DNA from: Numida meleagris
Taxonomy: Eukaryota; Chordata; Aves; Galliformes; Numididae
Direction: 5' to 3'
Length of the DNA: 64,000 nucleotides
Assembly (NCBI RefSeq): GCF_002078875.1
Contig: NC_034414.1
Location: forward strand, 28,259,638-28,323,637
Part shown: one piece after another, positions 50,263 to 62,900 of the stretch
Layout of the letters: each line of letters starts with the position of its first letter
How positions within the stretch are numbered: the first letter of the stretch is position 1
Made by a program: the position numbers and the translations under genes
The notes under the pieces: generated by a model
Told to the model about the DNA's origin: nothing
Database searches by the model: none
Seen by the model: only the letters and a program-made list of their open reading frames with translations

Positions 50263-52718
50263 GTAAGAGCTATTAACAATAATGCTGGAAGTACCGCTGC
50301 TTTGTTCACTTTTCTTTGGGACAGTTAAAGGATTGAAGAGAACATTTCCAGCTCCTCAGCTCTTCTTCCTTGCTCCTCCTTTTTTTCCTATACATACTTG
50401 GGAACACACCACAGACTCTAGCTAAAGGCAACTAAAAATATCTCTAAAATGGATAGTTATGCAAGTAACTTACTCAAAGGTTATTCTACAAGCCTTCACT
50501 GAAACACATTAACCAGAAAGAGAATGATAGCAAATTACAAGAGATTATTTGTCTCAATATACCAATTCTTACATTGTCCTCTCACTCAATATAGTGATGG
50601 TACTAGCTTTCCAAGATGTTCAAGGGTAGTGCTGATCAGAAATCAGAATTGTGTTGAGCACTGATATTTCAAGCTGCTAAGAAACAAAAGCAGTTAAAAA
50701 CATCACCTAATTTTGCATGCCCATTCCATGACAGCTGATCATCATCTTCATCTAGGCTTAGCTGGCTGAAAGAAAGACTAAAATAGCTCACACCTCTTAT
50801 CACCTACACCATAGTCCCATTTTGATGAGGCAGCATTTCTTGATATCAGTAAATCATTGTAAGAAACAGAGATGACTGCATGGCGTGGTGTGGAAACTTG
50901 GGTCTAAAACTGGCAGCTCAGACTCTTAATGAGATCCCACAGCACATGAGTGTCTGTTAGGGCCACAAGAAAGGCTGAGTCAGATGAACCACACATCTCC
51001 TTTTAGCGTGCTGTAGAAACCACCTGTTATGGAAATCTCGAATTTTCCAGAAGTCCATTTATTTTTGATTTGTAGCTTGTACCCACAATAATCTTGTTTG
51101 AATACCAGAAATGACATCATAACTAATTGGAAAAAAAAATGTGGAAAATGGGTAAGCTCACTCTTTCACAAACAGAAATCCAGCTTACATGAGGCAGCTT
51201 CCTGAGAAAACACTTGAGCAACATGAAAGGCAGCCTACTTTGGCTCTGCCAGGCCAAAGGGTAGGAGACAGGCTCTTGAGTAAAAGACGCTCCCACTCTT
51301 GGATCAATTTGTAGCCTATCAGAACCGAGATCTGGGAAATCCTATTTTCACCACAGCTACCAAGTTTGCTGCATAACAAGAAAAGTTGATCCCCAAGATA
51401 GGTAGGATTTTCATACTAAATTGTCACCTTAAATTGCATTTTTAGTTGCGCACGTAGCTGACAAAACACAAGCTGCTTTTACTCTCTAGTGAAAAACATC
51501 CCTAAAGACGACTGTTAACTCTCCTACATCATCTGAAGCTTTTGGATGATTCTCACTAGCAAGTTCCTACATAGACAATCCTACTGCAAAGACAGTCAGG
51601 AGATGAGGCACAGAAGATTTTCAAAAACTGGGGTCTGGGCAACACTGAGTCTCCTCCTGCAACGAGCTTTTCTCCATGCTGCAGCAAGACTACCATGGTC
51701 TAGCGCTGCTTTCATTCTGCCGTGGGAAGGGTACAGGGGGGGTAAAGGAATTGTAGAGGGCCATGAATGCTCTCTGGCTAATTCCAAAATACCATGTGAC
51801 CAGCTACTACAAGCCAGCAGTTTGACTGTTCCAAGGACTGAAATTATTCCAATAATTGTTCTAGTAATACAATATTTTGTAAAATATATGCAATAGCAGC
51901 AGCTCCTATTGAAACCTCAGAGGTTTCTTCTTTATATACCTTTTACCTTCTCACATTTTTCCACATTAGTTAAAATATATCAGACAGAAACCATACTTAC
52001 CTTCATTCTCCTACTTTACTCTCCTTCAAGTTTCTTGTGATTTCAGTTACTTCACACAGTTACGTGCTTATTTCCAATATCAAGTTTTACAGCTTAGCTT
52101 CATATCTTGCTGCTCCCCTCTTTTCCCATTCGCATTCATACTTTCTTTTTGACTGTTTTTTTTTGCTTGGATCTTCTCTCATCCCCTCTACTGCCCATAA
52201 AAATTCAACAATTACTTACACCCAGACATAAGTAACTTGCTTTCTCTTCTAAAATAATTCAATAACTTATCTATTAAAAAATACCTCCTGCAGAGAAGAA
52301 TCTCGAAGTTGCAAGAAGACCCTCAGTAGTGTTTTCTCAATTGCCTAGATCAAATCCATAGAACAGATCTCACAGGCAAATGCATCAATTTGCAAATCCA
52401 TGAAACACTGCTGAACAGCAAGTAAAACAAAGGTGAAAACTGGCTGGAATGAATTTTCAGATGAAAAAATTAGAGGTTCCCTAGTTCTGGTTTGGGAAAC
52501 AAATGTCCCTTGTGGCACATCTACAGTGGCCTTCTGGACACAAGAAACGCATGCTGTCTGAAATTTTTTTTATAGCCTACCCTTCAAGTCCTGTAATAAA
52601 AATGCAGCCATATAGGTTACAATGAAAAAAGAATGAAACAAGAAAAGAACATGAGGAACTGCAGTCTAGTTAAAAAAATAAGTGAACTTTTTTTTTCTTT
52701 TTTAAGTTGGGGCATTAC

Positions 52719-52799
52719 CTGAATTCCTTATACTGGAGCTGTTCAGTTTGGAATCTTTGATGACTAAGTGCTTAATCCATAGGGTAGGTGCTGTGATTT
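52719..52799 (-). CDS. SMOC1: SMOC1 81-base linker exon
   Basis: On the minus strand the exon follows TCTCTTTCAG and ends AATTCAG before GTAATG, with 2 + 26x3 + 1 bases. It encodes ITAPTLWIKHLVIKDSKLNS and SSIRNS. The flanking split codons give Glu on both sides: G+AA from the upstream exon and G+AG into the TY domain exon. This linker between the two thyroglobulin domains is specific to the SMOC family and matches human SMOC1 (EITAPTLWIKHLVIKDSKLN) closely. The exon is phase 1-1, so skipping would keep the frame. Confidence 0.96.
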
Positions 52800-53284
52800 C
52801 TGAAAGAGAAAAAATAACTGTCTTAAAGAAACTGCAGCAGCTAGTGAATACACATGGTCATTACTCGTGAGGACAAGGTGTTTGCTACAGTCATGACTTA
52901 AATGATCCATCGTCTTTGTAGACATCAGCTCACCCCCTGGTGAAGCTTCCCACCACTTAAAAGCCAGTATTTGTAAATATGTCACAAGGTTATCTCATTA
53001 TCTTCACCTTCCAGAGAGTGCCTCTCTGCTGGCAAAACGTTATTTTCTCCTTCCAATTCCCACTTGTTAGCCAGATTCTCAAGTCTAAAGCCTTTCTCTT
53101 CAATACTTAGTTGTGTGCTATGTTATATACTGGTTTCCACCAAAGTATATATGAAATCCAGATTTAAAAAAAAAAACTCAAACCACACTTCAAATATGGT
53201 TTTAACAGTCAAAGCATAATTGACCACAGTTTTGTTAGTTCCCTAAAATAAGCAACAGCAAAACTCAAATAGCACCCGCCCCAA

Positions 53285-53327
53285 CCCCCCCCCCCCCCCA
53301 AAAAAAAAAAATATATATATATATATA
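53285..53327. repeat. Compound simple repeat C15-A12-(TA)8
   Basis: Three different simple sequences abut one another: a C homopolymer, an A homopolymer and TA dinucleotides. Such a site is prone to slippage and to assembly error. Confidence 0.9.
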
Positions 53328-55489
53328 CTTAAAGGGAAACTTGTTAAAGAAATAAGTTCTGGTTAAAAAAGTGCTTCTAATGCTCTACAACCAAGGTACC
53401 AAAACAAATTTGTGAAAAAAGTGCTTAAGAGTTCCTACTCTGAAGCGTTACAATCTATTTCAGAGCATAGCAGAACCTGCCTTAAGCAACTCCTTATACA
53501 AAAGACAAAACAACAGTGTCTGAATAGAACTTACAGCAAAGCAGTACTTGGTACCATAGACTAGAGTTCCTAAACTGACATTTTCAGCATTGATATTTGT
53601 AAGCTGAACATTTTCCAGTTTCCACAAGAGCATGCTTTACAAACTAGATCCTGGAGTTTGTCTTAAGAAGTTCCTCTAAGAAGTTTTTACAAGAGTTTTC
53701 CTGCTGTTTTTGACATTTACATGGATCTGCTCAGCAAGGGAGAAGCTGGCTTACAACAGGAGAAACTGATTACACGTTAAGAGTGCACAAAGGAAAAATG
53801 AAATTTTTCCCTTTTCAGTTACACTGGACTGTAAATATTATTGTAATCATGCTCAGGGCATTTTTTCATATGACAATACAGGTTGAACACTGATAGATAT
53901 CCCAGCAGTAGCAGAATTTTGCTTAACAAAGACTGCCTTATCTGCAAGTTTCACTACACTATTTTATTATCAGTCATTATGTGCTCCTATAAAATACATA
54001 TACCCACATATTTTGTTTTTTTTTTGTTGTTTTTTTTTTGATAGCCACATCAAATAAAACACTGGATGAGGGGTAGGAAAGGGAGAAGCACAAAAGCAGA
54101 AGAGGCCATAAAGCAAAGTGCTGAATCCAAACTCCCAAATTTGGGATGAAACTTAGCTCTGGATCTGCACTGGGTACATCTACAGTTCAAAAGGAAGAGA
54201 TAACTGAAGTTAAGGGATGACAAAAAATAGGTCAGGGCTTTTAGAGACACAACAGTGTATATCTTTAAGTGAGGCTGACAGCTGCAGGAAAAGGAATCAC
54301 CAGTAAAGAGTAGAAAGGAACAGAAAGTGAATCCTTTGGGATCTATCATAAAAATGTATTTTCAATCCAGTTAACATGGATAGGCTTTGGACTACAGAGA
54401 AACAATCTACATTAATTAGTCCTCTGAACAACAGATCCGTGGAAAAAGTAGATTCCTATTGTGTTAAGAGGTGAAATTTCCAAAAAGATGAGATACTCAG
54501 AGAGGCTGTTCTTTAGGAAATGAATATAACTTGCATATTAAAACTAAATAGAAGCTGGATGCAAAGAAAATTGGGTCTAGGAGTAGATGAGGAAACCACT
54601 GTTGTGTGGGTTGTCTTTTTCTTAATTATTTTATTTATAACTAAAGCAAGAGACATTAAAACACTTTTTCTGTAAAGGAGAATCTTGTCCTAAGAGGATA
54701 ATCACTAAAAAAATCACTGAGATCTGTACAGTAACGCAATTTAAAAAATTTCTAAAGAGATGGCTGCTTTATGATTGAAACTTTGGACAGAAGAGTTTAA
54801 GTTATCTGATCTACACTGTTTGTGATTCTGGCATTGCTCTGTTACACCTTCTGGAAGAAAGGCAGGGAGTCGGTGGGGAACTTACTACGTAAAAAATTTG
54901 AATACTTATAATCCTCTAATGTAGGTGAAAACATGAAAAAGGTGAGCCTTCATCTAAGAGATGTTGAACTCCAATAGGTAGTACAAGTTTCAGGGGTAGC
55001 TGAGCATATTTAATGTGTTTTGAAAAAAGTCATTCTCTTGTTGCTTGAGGTTGGCATCCAAAAGCAGAAAGAAATCCACATTTTTATTGTCCATTCATCT
55101 TTTGTTAACAGGTCTACTCTGGCTGCCTGACTTCGAATAAACAGATTTTCAGGTACCCAAACGATATTTCAATCCCAAATACACAGGAATTGAATGAGAT
55201 TTGGACATTAACTCCTTTGAACATCTACAAAGAGTCTAGACCTGATAGGTGAATGTTCTAAGCGTTTCTGTCATCTGACACTTGCATCCAACACCAAGTA
55301 CATGTCATTCCTCAAGAAGAGCTACCTAAGATACTGGAAGACAACTCCAGTGGAGCACTATGATGTGATTGCTCAGAGCAAAAAGACTGTTCAGGATAAC
55401 AAACTGAGATCTCTACTTTCTGCACAAGACATGATCATCTAGATCATCAGGATCATCTAGAGACCACACTGCTCACAGCTTTATCAAAT

Positions 55490-55720
55490 TGTCTTGGAAA
55501 GGAAGGGCAGATTACACTGTCCCTCTGGGAAACCTGCTCCACTGCCAACAAAGTTTTTCCTTATATTCAGTCTGAATATGTTTTTTCAGTTTTTGACCCA
55601 TCTTCCCATCACGCATTACTGTGCAGAGCCTGCCTCCATCTTTTAGATAACCTTCTTGTAGGTACTGGAAGGCTGCTACAAGGTCAGCCATAAGCCTTCT
55701 CTACTTGTTCTTACGCTCTT
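55490..55720 (-). mobile_element. CR1-family 3' fragment, diverged
   Basis: The plus strand keeps the CR1 order. It starts with CAAAGTTTTTCCTTATATTC and CAGTCTGAATATG, then CCTGCCTCCATCTTTTAGAT and AACCTTCTTGTAGGTACTGG. AAGGCTGCTACAAGGTCAGC and CATAAGCCTTCTCTACTTGT complete it. The sense strand is minus. It appears older than the copies at 27.5 and 48.8 kb because it has no intact tail. Confidence 0.65.
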
Positions 55721-57130
55721 CCTGATTTAAGAAATCAATGCAAAAGTTTTGGATGGAAAATATTTTTTTTCATAAAAGATAGGACAAAATGTTTTTAGAC
55801 TTTGCCTGTCACCATAAGGACCAGAAAAGGTCTGCTAACTGCAATGTCTCTCAATTACTTTGTCCAGTTCTATATAAATGATCAAAATGTAGAGTTGCTC
55901 CTAGGATTTTCTCAACAGGCTGTTTTAACCAGATTAGCTTCACTCCTGCATTTTACTAGTGCATTCTCTCCTTTGAATACCTATGGGCACTCCCTCATAG
56001 GAAAAATTAAAGGCCAGAAGCGTGCTGTAATTGCAGACAGCAATTTAATAGAACATCAGCTTGCTGCCAGAAGGAACTTTCCTTTGATATAAGCAAGAGA
56101 CAGTTAACTAGGCTTTAGTCTCTAGTGTTTATTTGAGAATGCTTTTTGTTGCAAAGACTTTGCTTTGTTTCATAAAGCTCATAAGAAGATTCTTACATAT
56201 ATATGATTTCTAGAAGTGACAGGACTACAGTACCTTGCTATTAAATAAGCTTGTTTTAGCAACAACAAACACCCTATTCCTGCCTTCCATTTTCTGAAGA
56301 AGACAGGAAATATCAGCAGCACCAATTACTCTTGCTCAGAAGTTTCCAATTCTGCCTTTAATCCAGTTTAAAAATTGTAAACTGGTCACAGAATGGCCTA
56401 GACTTGAGCCTACAGCTCAAGTGCTAGTAGGCCCATTCACTACCCAAGGACCAGTATTCCTGTTGCTAAATATTTCTGTTTGTACATTTAAAAGGCTTGA
56501 TGACAGACATTTTATCTTTGTTTCAAGGCTTCCAATGCACTGAAGTCTGGTATTTTCAGATAATATGATTACAAAACTAGCCTATTTGAGAAGGAAGCTG
56601 CTTTGGTGGGCTATGAATTGAGTAGACCCAGGACACTGATTTCATTTGCTCAGATAGTACGCGTGCCAATGAAAGTAATTACTAAATAGAGAAACTTTTT
56701 AGCAATTTTCTTCCAAGTCACCATGAACAAGATGTGGTTTAGCACTGTCCTCCCTGTAGTTAAGGTGTAATGCACTGCAGAGGTTACAAAACTCACAACA
56801 CTGAGAGGGTGAAGAGAGCAAGGGGAAAGGACAATCTAAAGGAAGTTCCCATTTCTAACTCAAAAGACATTTTTTAGCCATGACACCTTTTCCTCCAAGG
56901 TTATCCCAGGAATTTGTTCAACTGCTGTTATTGTTGGATTCCAAGGGGGAGAAGAGGATGTAAAAGGATTAGGGAAAATGCCTGAGGTCCCAAGAGTACT
57001 GTGAAATTTGGATAACTTATGAGATTCACTAGCTTTTCTGCTTTGCAGGATAAAGAAATTGTTTGAGTCGTAAACCCTAGGGAAAAGAGTGAGGGAAATA
57101 TCTTTTTTAAAAAAAGAAGGATGCTCTTAC

Positions 57131-57187
57131 CTTCTCCATCAAAAATAGGCTGGGTTTCCATGGTAGGCGTTGGCTTCGACCCATCAT
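57131..57187 (-). CDS. SMOC1: SMOC1 57-base linker exon
   Basis: On the minus strand the exon follows CTCAATTCAG and ends GGAGAAG before GTAAGA, with 2 + 18x3 + 1 bases. It encodes DGSKPTPTMETQPIFDGE, preceded by a split codon ending AT (Asp in human) and followed by G+AA (Glu). This matches the human SMOC1 linker after the first thyroglobulin domain almost exactly. It is phase 1-1 and could be skipped in frame. It is the most 5' SMOC1 exon in the window; the signal peptide, follistatin-like/Kazal and first thyroglobulin exons must lie to the right of 64000. Confidence 0.95.
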
Positions 57188-57625
57188 CTGAATTGAGAGT
57201 TAAAAAGAATCGAAAAGAAACTACCATTATTGAGGTAAATACTATCTACTCTCCAGTACTGTTGAATGTTTGGGATTTGTACATGGCCCGGCCAAGTCCA
57301 GAAGAGAGAGAAGACAGACAGAACAAAACCAAATCACTCAGAGTTTATGCTATCAGCGGTAACATTTTACATAGCAAGCATGCACAGACTACCCTTAGAC
57401 GCTAATGAAGCCTCCCTCCCCTCCCCCACCCTCTACAACCACCAGTATGAATCACCTGGCAGTTTCCACTTGCTGCACTGATCAGGCAATCACCTTTATG
57501 GTTTAAGTGGCTACATCTCACACAGGTCATTCCTTGTAACAGCAGAGGTCTGGGGACTGCTGCCCTGTTGTGTCTTTCTCATTATTCTTTTTGTTCAAAA
57601 GGAAATCTATTCTTCTGAAACTTAC

Positions 57626-57660
57626 CTGTGCAGAACGAGGCACCAGTTTTCACTGCAGAG
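57626..57660 (-). other. SMOC1: Candidate 35-base cryptic or poison exon of SMOC1
   Basis: On the minus strand a good acceptor (CCCTTTCTAACAG) and a near-perfect donor (ACAG before GTAAGT) bracket 35 bases. Its length is not a multiple of three. In the phase-1 frame required by the next exon it reads NCT CTG CAG TGA, an immediate stop. No matching residues are known to me in human SMOC1. It may be a poison exon or a chance pairing of splice-like sites. Confidence 0.25.
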
Positions 57661-58837
57661 CTGTTAGAAAGGGATGGTCAATAGCAAATCTTGGTTTCTT
57701 ACAATATCTGAATCAAGCTGTTCTCTAATTGCAATGCTGTGGCAGTGCCTTCTCATTGAAAAACTGTGGAGAAACCTTCTCTTAAAATAGCTTTTTCATG
57801 TGCAAGAGTAATCCATGTCTTCTGACCACAGGTCTTTCATAATTAAAATCTTCAACCAAAATAGATTCCATGGGAAATGTAAATCACAAAATGTAGAGAC
57901 AGAGCACAGGGAAAAGTGTTCAGTTTACACTCAATTTGGCCCAGTATGACTATCCATCACACCGACAGAAACAGCTTGAATTCACATTGGATCTACTTTT
58001 CTCAGTGCTCAGAGGGATCTGGATTTCAAGACCCAGCCTGGATCATTATTACACAGCACTGGGACAAGGGAGAGCATCAAGTGAACATTCCCACAATGAA
58101 ATGTTTTGTCTAAGTAGGCGCAAACTATATAGGAAAGTCTTTTGTTACACTGCAAGATCAGAATGTAGAATATTGTTTGGATATAAACTAAGAAAAAGGT
58201 GATCAGTCTAGAATTGTTTTTGACAGAGGTTTTTGATTTTTTTTCCTTTCTTTCTTTCAGAAAACAGTGGTTTTAAAAAAAAACACTATTTGTAGCAACC
58301 ATTTTCTCACATATTATGGGCAAAGATGACACTAGGCATCAGGAAAGTGGGCAACGACCTACAATGGAGAACTGCCAAGTACAGCAATAATGAGTGAGGA
58401 GTCCACGCCAGAGAAGGCAGGTTACCACCACCTTTAAGGTTGTATCAGATGCACAGGGTAGAAGTCGTTTGACAGAAAGGCATATGGGACAACCCCTCCT
58501 ATGGTAGCAACAACTGCCCTCTGGCTTCCCTTTAGTGGTTCTGATTACACCAAAGAATTAAGAAGACCACAGAAGGGAAGGGGATGGGAAGAAATAGAAA
58601 ACAGGCCCATAGAGTATTTTTCAATCAAAACCTGCATTTGCAGTTTTATAAAGTGAGTAGAAGACTGAACACCTCTTCCTCGCAGCATTAACTTTATGTA
58701 TATCTACATAGAGCCATCTAATTCACAGAAAGCCAAAACGTGCTGGTAATTCCATTTCAGTCTTAGAGATCTACTGAAGAAACGAGCAAAAGAAACCCTT
58801 TAAGTAACCTTCCCACTCAACATACTATCATTATTAC

Positions 58838-58855
58838 TTTTTTTTTTTTTTTTTT
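58838..58855. repeat. T18 homopolymer tract
   Basis: An uninterrupted run of T on the plus strand. Confidence 0.85.
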
Positions 58856-59227
58856 GCTATGCTTACAGTTATGCACATTAAAACAGTTTGGAAGAGAAAA
58901 TACTTACCATTTCTCAGTTAACTCCTGTTTTAAGTTTTCTTGTTATTGGGTATTACCAGTAACATAGACAAGCAGTAATTTTGATTCAAAGTTTAAGCAA
59001 GTGATCTCTTGGAATAACTCCCTGATTTTTCATTAAGTTACAAGAAAGAACATCTTGCCTTTTAAAGGAATCTTTGGATAAAAGTAAATAGTTGATCTTC
59101 ACTTTTTTCGCCAGAATAGGCTGTTCTGCTTATACAAGACATTTCAGAAGCCACAGTGATTGCTTTTTATTTATTTAGGATAACACTTCACACTGTAATG
59201 AAGAAGTGAGCAATATGTTCTATGTTA

Positions 59228-59456
59228 TCATGGAATCGCAGAATGACTTGGGTTGAAAGAGGCCTTAAAGATCATCCAGCTTTCCCAGCGCCTATCCAAC
59301 CTGGCCTTGAATGCCTCCAGGGATGGGGCATCCACAGCTTCTCCGGGCAGCTCTGCCAGGGCCTCAATACCCTCTGAGTAAACAATTTCCTCATAACATC
59401 TGATCTAAATCTACCCTCTTTTAGTTTAAAGTCATTATCACTTGTCCTATCACACG
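59228..59456 (-). mobile_element. CR1 LINE 3' fragment (different subfamily from the 27.5 and 48.8 kb copies)
   Basis: The plus strand reads ATGGAATCGCAGAATGACTT and GGGTTGAAAGAGGCCTTAAA. GATCATCCAG follows, then TATCCAACCTGGCCTTGAAT, GCCTCCAGGGATGGGGCATC and CACAGCTTCTCCGGGCAGC. A decayed CATTATCACTTGTCCTATCA end completes it. This is the typical CR1 3' end in reverse complement, with a consensus that differs from the GACCTACAAGATCATCCAGT type seen elsewhere here. Confidence 0.9.
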
Positions 59457-59867
59457 ATAGGTTTTACAGATTGAGAAACCAACCCAAAACTACAAAAGAT
59501 ACTCATAAAGCAACTGCAAAGCTAAATAATTCATAAGTTACATAAAATGAGACCTGGCTTAAAGAAATTACCAGTATGATAATAACTTAATTCCTATTGT
59601 TTGCATGAATGCTTCTGCAGCAAGTAATTACAGAATTGCTCTTCAGATTTAAAGCAGCAACCCAGGAGCCAACAATGGAGAAAAATTAGATGTGGATCTG
59701 AGCCACAGAACTTTTTATCCAAACTCTTATGTGAACTTTGGCAGAACTCAGGATGCTTCAGGTTCAGGGGATTTCTTTATGGCTCATCTTTCTGTCTTTA
59801 CCTGTGTGTGTGTGCGCGTGTGAGAAATTGGGAAAAATGCATAAAAAGTACAAAATTCTTGTTCTCT

Positions 59868-59869
<2 letters not shown>

Positions 59870-59900
<31 letters not shown>
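59870..59900. repeat. T31 homopolymer tract
   Basis: This is the longest mononucleotide run in the window. It is about 50 bases right of a short GTGTGTGTGCGCGTGTG tract. Its length is probably variable and error-prone in assemblies. Confidence 0.9.
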
Positions 59901-59905
<5 letters not shown>

Positions 59906-62900
59906 GGCAGCCATTAAGCTATTAAAGGGTATTAAACATTGACGGAACAAATGCAGCAAACAGACAAAAATACCAAACTAACCTTTGAGCTGTTTTTTTT
60001 AAATGATCATCTCACTATGCTCTAGGAACAACACAATCATTTCCTCAGTCATTTACCAAGGCCAAATTGTCACTAAATCCATTATTGTAGAAGCACCCAG
60101 AACAGCATTAAGCATTTTGCAAATAGAAGGAAGCATAATTATTCCCTTGTTGTTCAAGTACACAGTTCTTTCATCACACACACAAGAAAAAAAATGCAAT
60201 AAACAAGAGCTCTGTAATTACATCCACCATATTTCAAAAATCAAAAGCCAGGGATATTTCTGACTTACTTTTTTTTTTTTCTTTTTTTCCCCAAAGGTCA
60301 CAGAATAGTCACGTAAAAGACAAAAAATGCACTTCATTAAAAATATCCTGCTCAATTTCCAGGTGTCAGCTTCTTAACTCTGAGACTACCAAGCCTATTT
60401 CTTAAACTGGACAACTCTCAGTAAATCTGTTTAAAACTGGTTTATGACAAAAATTTTCACTGCCATTCCCTTTGGGCAGAAGAACAATCCTAACGCTTGT
60501 CCGCTCTCATTTGATTATTCCTCTCTCTCAATACATCATTCATAACTCTGAACATTTGTTCCACTGGCCTATTTGCTCCTGGTAAACACAGAACAAGTTC
60601 TATTTTGCATACCTGAAAACTTTGAACAAATATCTTGCATTACTCAGACAAGCATTTTAACAGGGAATAGAAAAGCCAAGACATTTTGGAGACCTAGAAT
60701 CTCTTGTGATATTACGTGAGATGTACAGCATATGGTTACGTTGGAGCCAAAGCTCAGGAAGTGTGTTCACCAGGTGTGATTTGTTCCTTTCTTCAGAAAA
60801 CACTGAAATTTCACATTTTAATAAAAAGATGTGGAACTACAACAGTTGTTCATGCAGAGCTTGTCAAAAATAGAGGGATCATCGAGGTCAAGTGAGTACC
60901 TCCTAATCCCCCTAGATGGGGACGCTTCCAGATAGGGAACAGGGTACTGCAGAATCAAAGACAAAATTTCCCTTGGTTGTAGAATTTTCTGAGACCTGAT
61001 GAAGGGTAAATCAGCATGCTTTTCTTCCATGTTTTACAACCCAGCACAAAGATCCACTTTTGTTTTCCAAGACAACCAATGACTACAGACAGCATTATTC
61101 AACAGAACACCTCTTATGGGACAGGGTACGAAAGCCATAGAACTCCTTTTCAAGTAAGCCTCCATTTTCCTCGGGTAAATCTGCAAAAGTTGATCTGAAG
61201 ATTTTTCTGACTCAATTGGTACCAAACAAAAAATGTTTTTTTTTTTTTTTATCTTATCTCTGGCAAGAGCAAAATAGACAGGTCCAGACTCCTTTCCCCA
61301 AGTCACTTCCATGTTAAGATACCATGGCTATAAGCCAGAAGCACACTTGCACTACCACGAGACAGAGGCTCACAAGCTTACAAACAGCTTACTTTGTGTT
61401 AGCTCAGCAGTAACTCACACCAGTGACAACTGCCTGCATGTCTGGATACACTGCTAGCGGTGGGCAGGAACTCCTTATAGTCTCACTAAGATGAAGATTC
61501 TTCTCTCTCTTACCCTTGTTCTTGTTGAGTATCTAGCAAACATCCATATCTGGAATGATTGCAGATACTCTGGGGCTGAGGGACAAGGAAATCCAGTTCA
61601 AGTACATGACTGTTAAAGTGATCTTTATGGTCTGAACTACAGACACTGAAACCATGAGCAACTTAAGTTATGCCAGGAGAAAAATAAATTCCCTGACATA
61701 GGAAGGGCATAAATTACCACGGAAAAATATGAAGTAATTGCCTGCTGCTCCAGTTTACTGTTTTTGCCAGAAGCATCACCTAATGGAAGCTGGAGAAAGG
61801 AGAAAAGATAATTGATAGAATTAATTTTCTATATCACATCCCCTGCCCAGGAGAATACCCACTGTAAAAGTCATCTGTATACTTGCATCATCATGCTAAC
61901 CGATTAAAATCTATTCTCTTTCTAAGCAATCTCACATCTGTAGTAGATCAGCTCTTGTGTCCTCACTGGCATCCATGAGACACTCTACACGCTTGTATAA
62001 TTTTAAGGAGTCCTAGAGTGTTTATAGGGTCAATTGTCCCCTCCTACAAAATCTAGTCTTTTCATAGGTCTACAGTTTGAACAGCAAATGTAGTAAGAGT
62101 ATGACAACTTTAAATGCATAGCTCTATGCTAGGATGGGGCAGCCTGCTTTCAGTCTCAGGTGATTTCTCCACAAATCACCACCCATTTTGACGTGCCATT
62201 GCAGGGCATAGCTGAGGCCAAATAGGCAACTTAGAGCACAACAGAAACTGTGTTTACATTGCATGGGAGTTTTGTACAAAAACACATGTCCCTTCCAGTA
62301 TTGTACAGGTAGAGCAAGTTATTGCCTCAATGATAGTCCTTTCCTACACCAAGTGAAGCAGTTTCAGCAATTTGTAATTAATCTAATAGCCAATGCAACT
62401 TTTATGCACAGGCATATTTTGCCAATATAAATGCAGAAAGTTAGCGTTCATGCCAAAAAATGTGAAATTCTTACAATCCAGCCAAATCGAGATAATTTCT
62501 TGCCAAGCAGCTGAAATGGAAATGCACCAGTGCAGAGAGACCTCCCTGACAAGTTTTCACACCCTTTCCACTTCTATGCATGGAGATCCCACAGCTGTTA
62601 GGAAAAAAAACAACTTTCAAAACCAGATTAGTGAAAGTGAGCTCTCACTCTTCATTGTCTTCATTTTAAGAAGGGAGCAACAATGTGTTTGGTTCAAGCG
62701 TAACAACCCACAGACACTTGGAGGCAGACAGAATGTGGAAAAGTTTTGTTTGTTTTTTTAAAGGTGAAAAATATGCACAAGTTCCCAATAGAAAAGGCTT
62801 AAGGAGCTCTAACTACACAGGCTGACTAGCACAGCCACTGCTGTGATTCTTCCCTCCCTATATCAACTATTCTGTACACTGTACCAATGCAGACTGTTCC

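Larger units (their letters stand above)
52800..57130 (-). other. SMOC1: SMOC1 intron (4.3 kb)
   Basis: The intron runs from donor GTAAGA at 57130 to acceptor TTTCAG at 52800. It contains a compound C/A/TA simple repeat at 53285-53327 and a CR1 fragment at about 55490-55720. No further exon is required by phase. The remaining open frames are chance. Confidence 0.85.

Noticed and set aside
57640..57650. TGG TGC in the candidate 35-base exon as part of a CWCV thyroglobulin motif
   Set aside because: The reading needed gives NWCLV without the other cysteines and does not match the first SMOC1 thyroglobulin domain.
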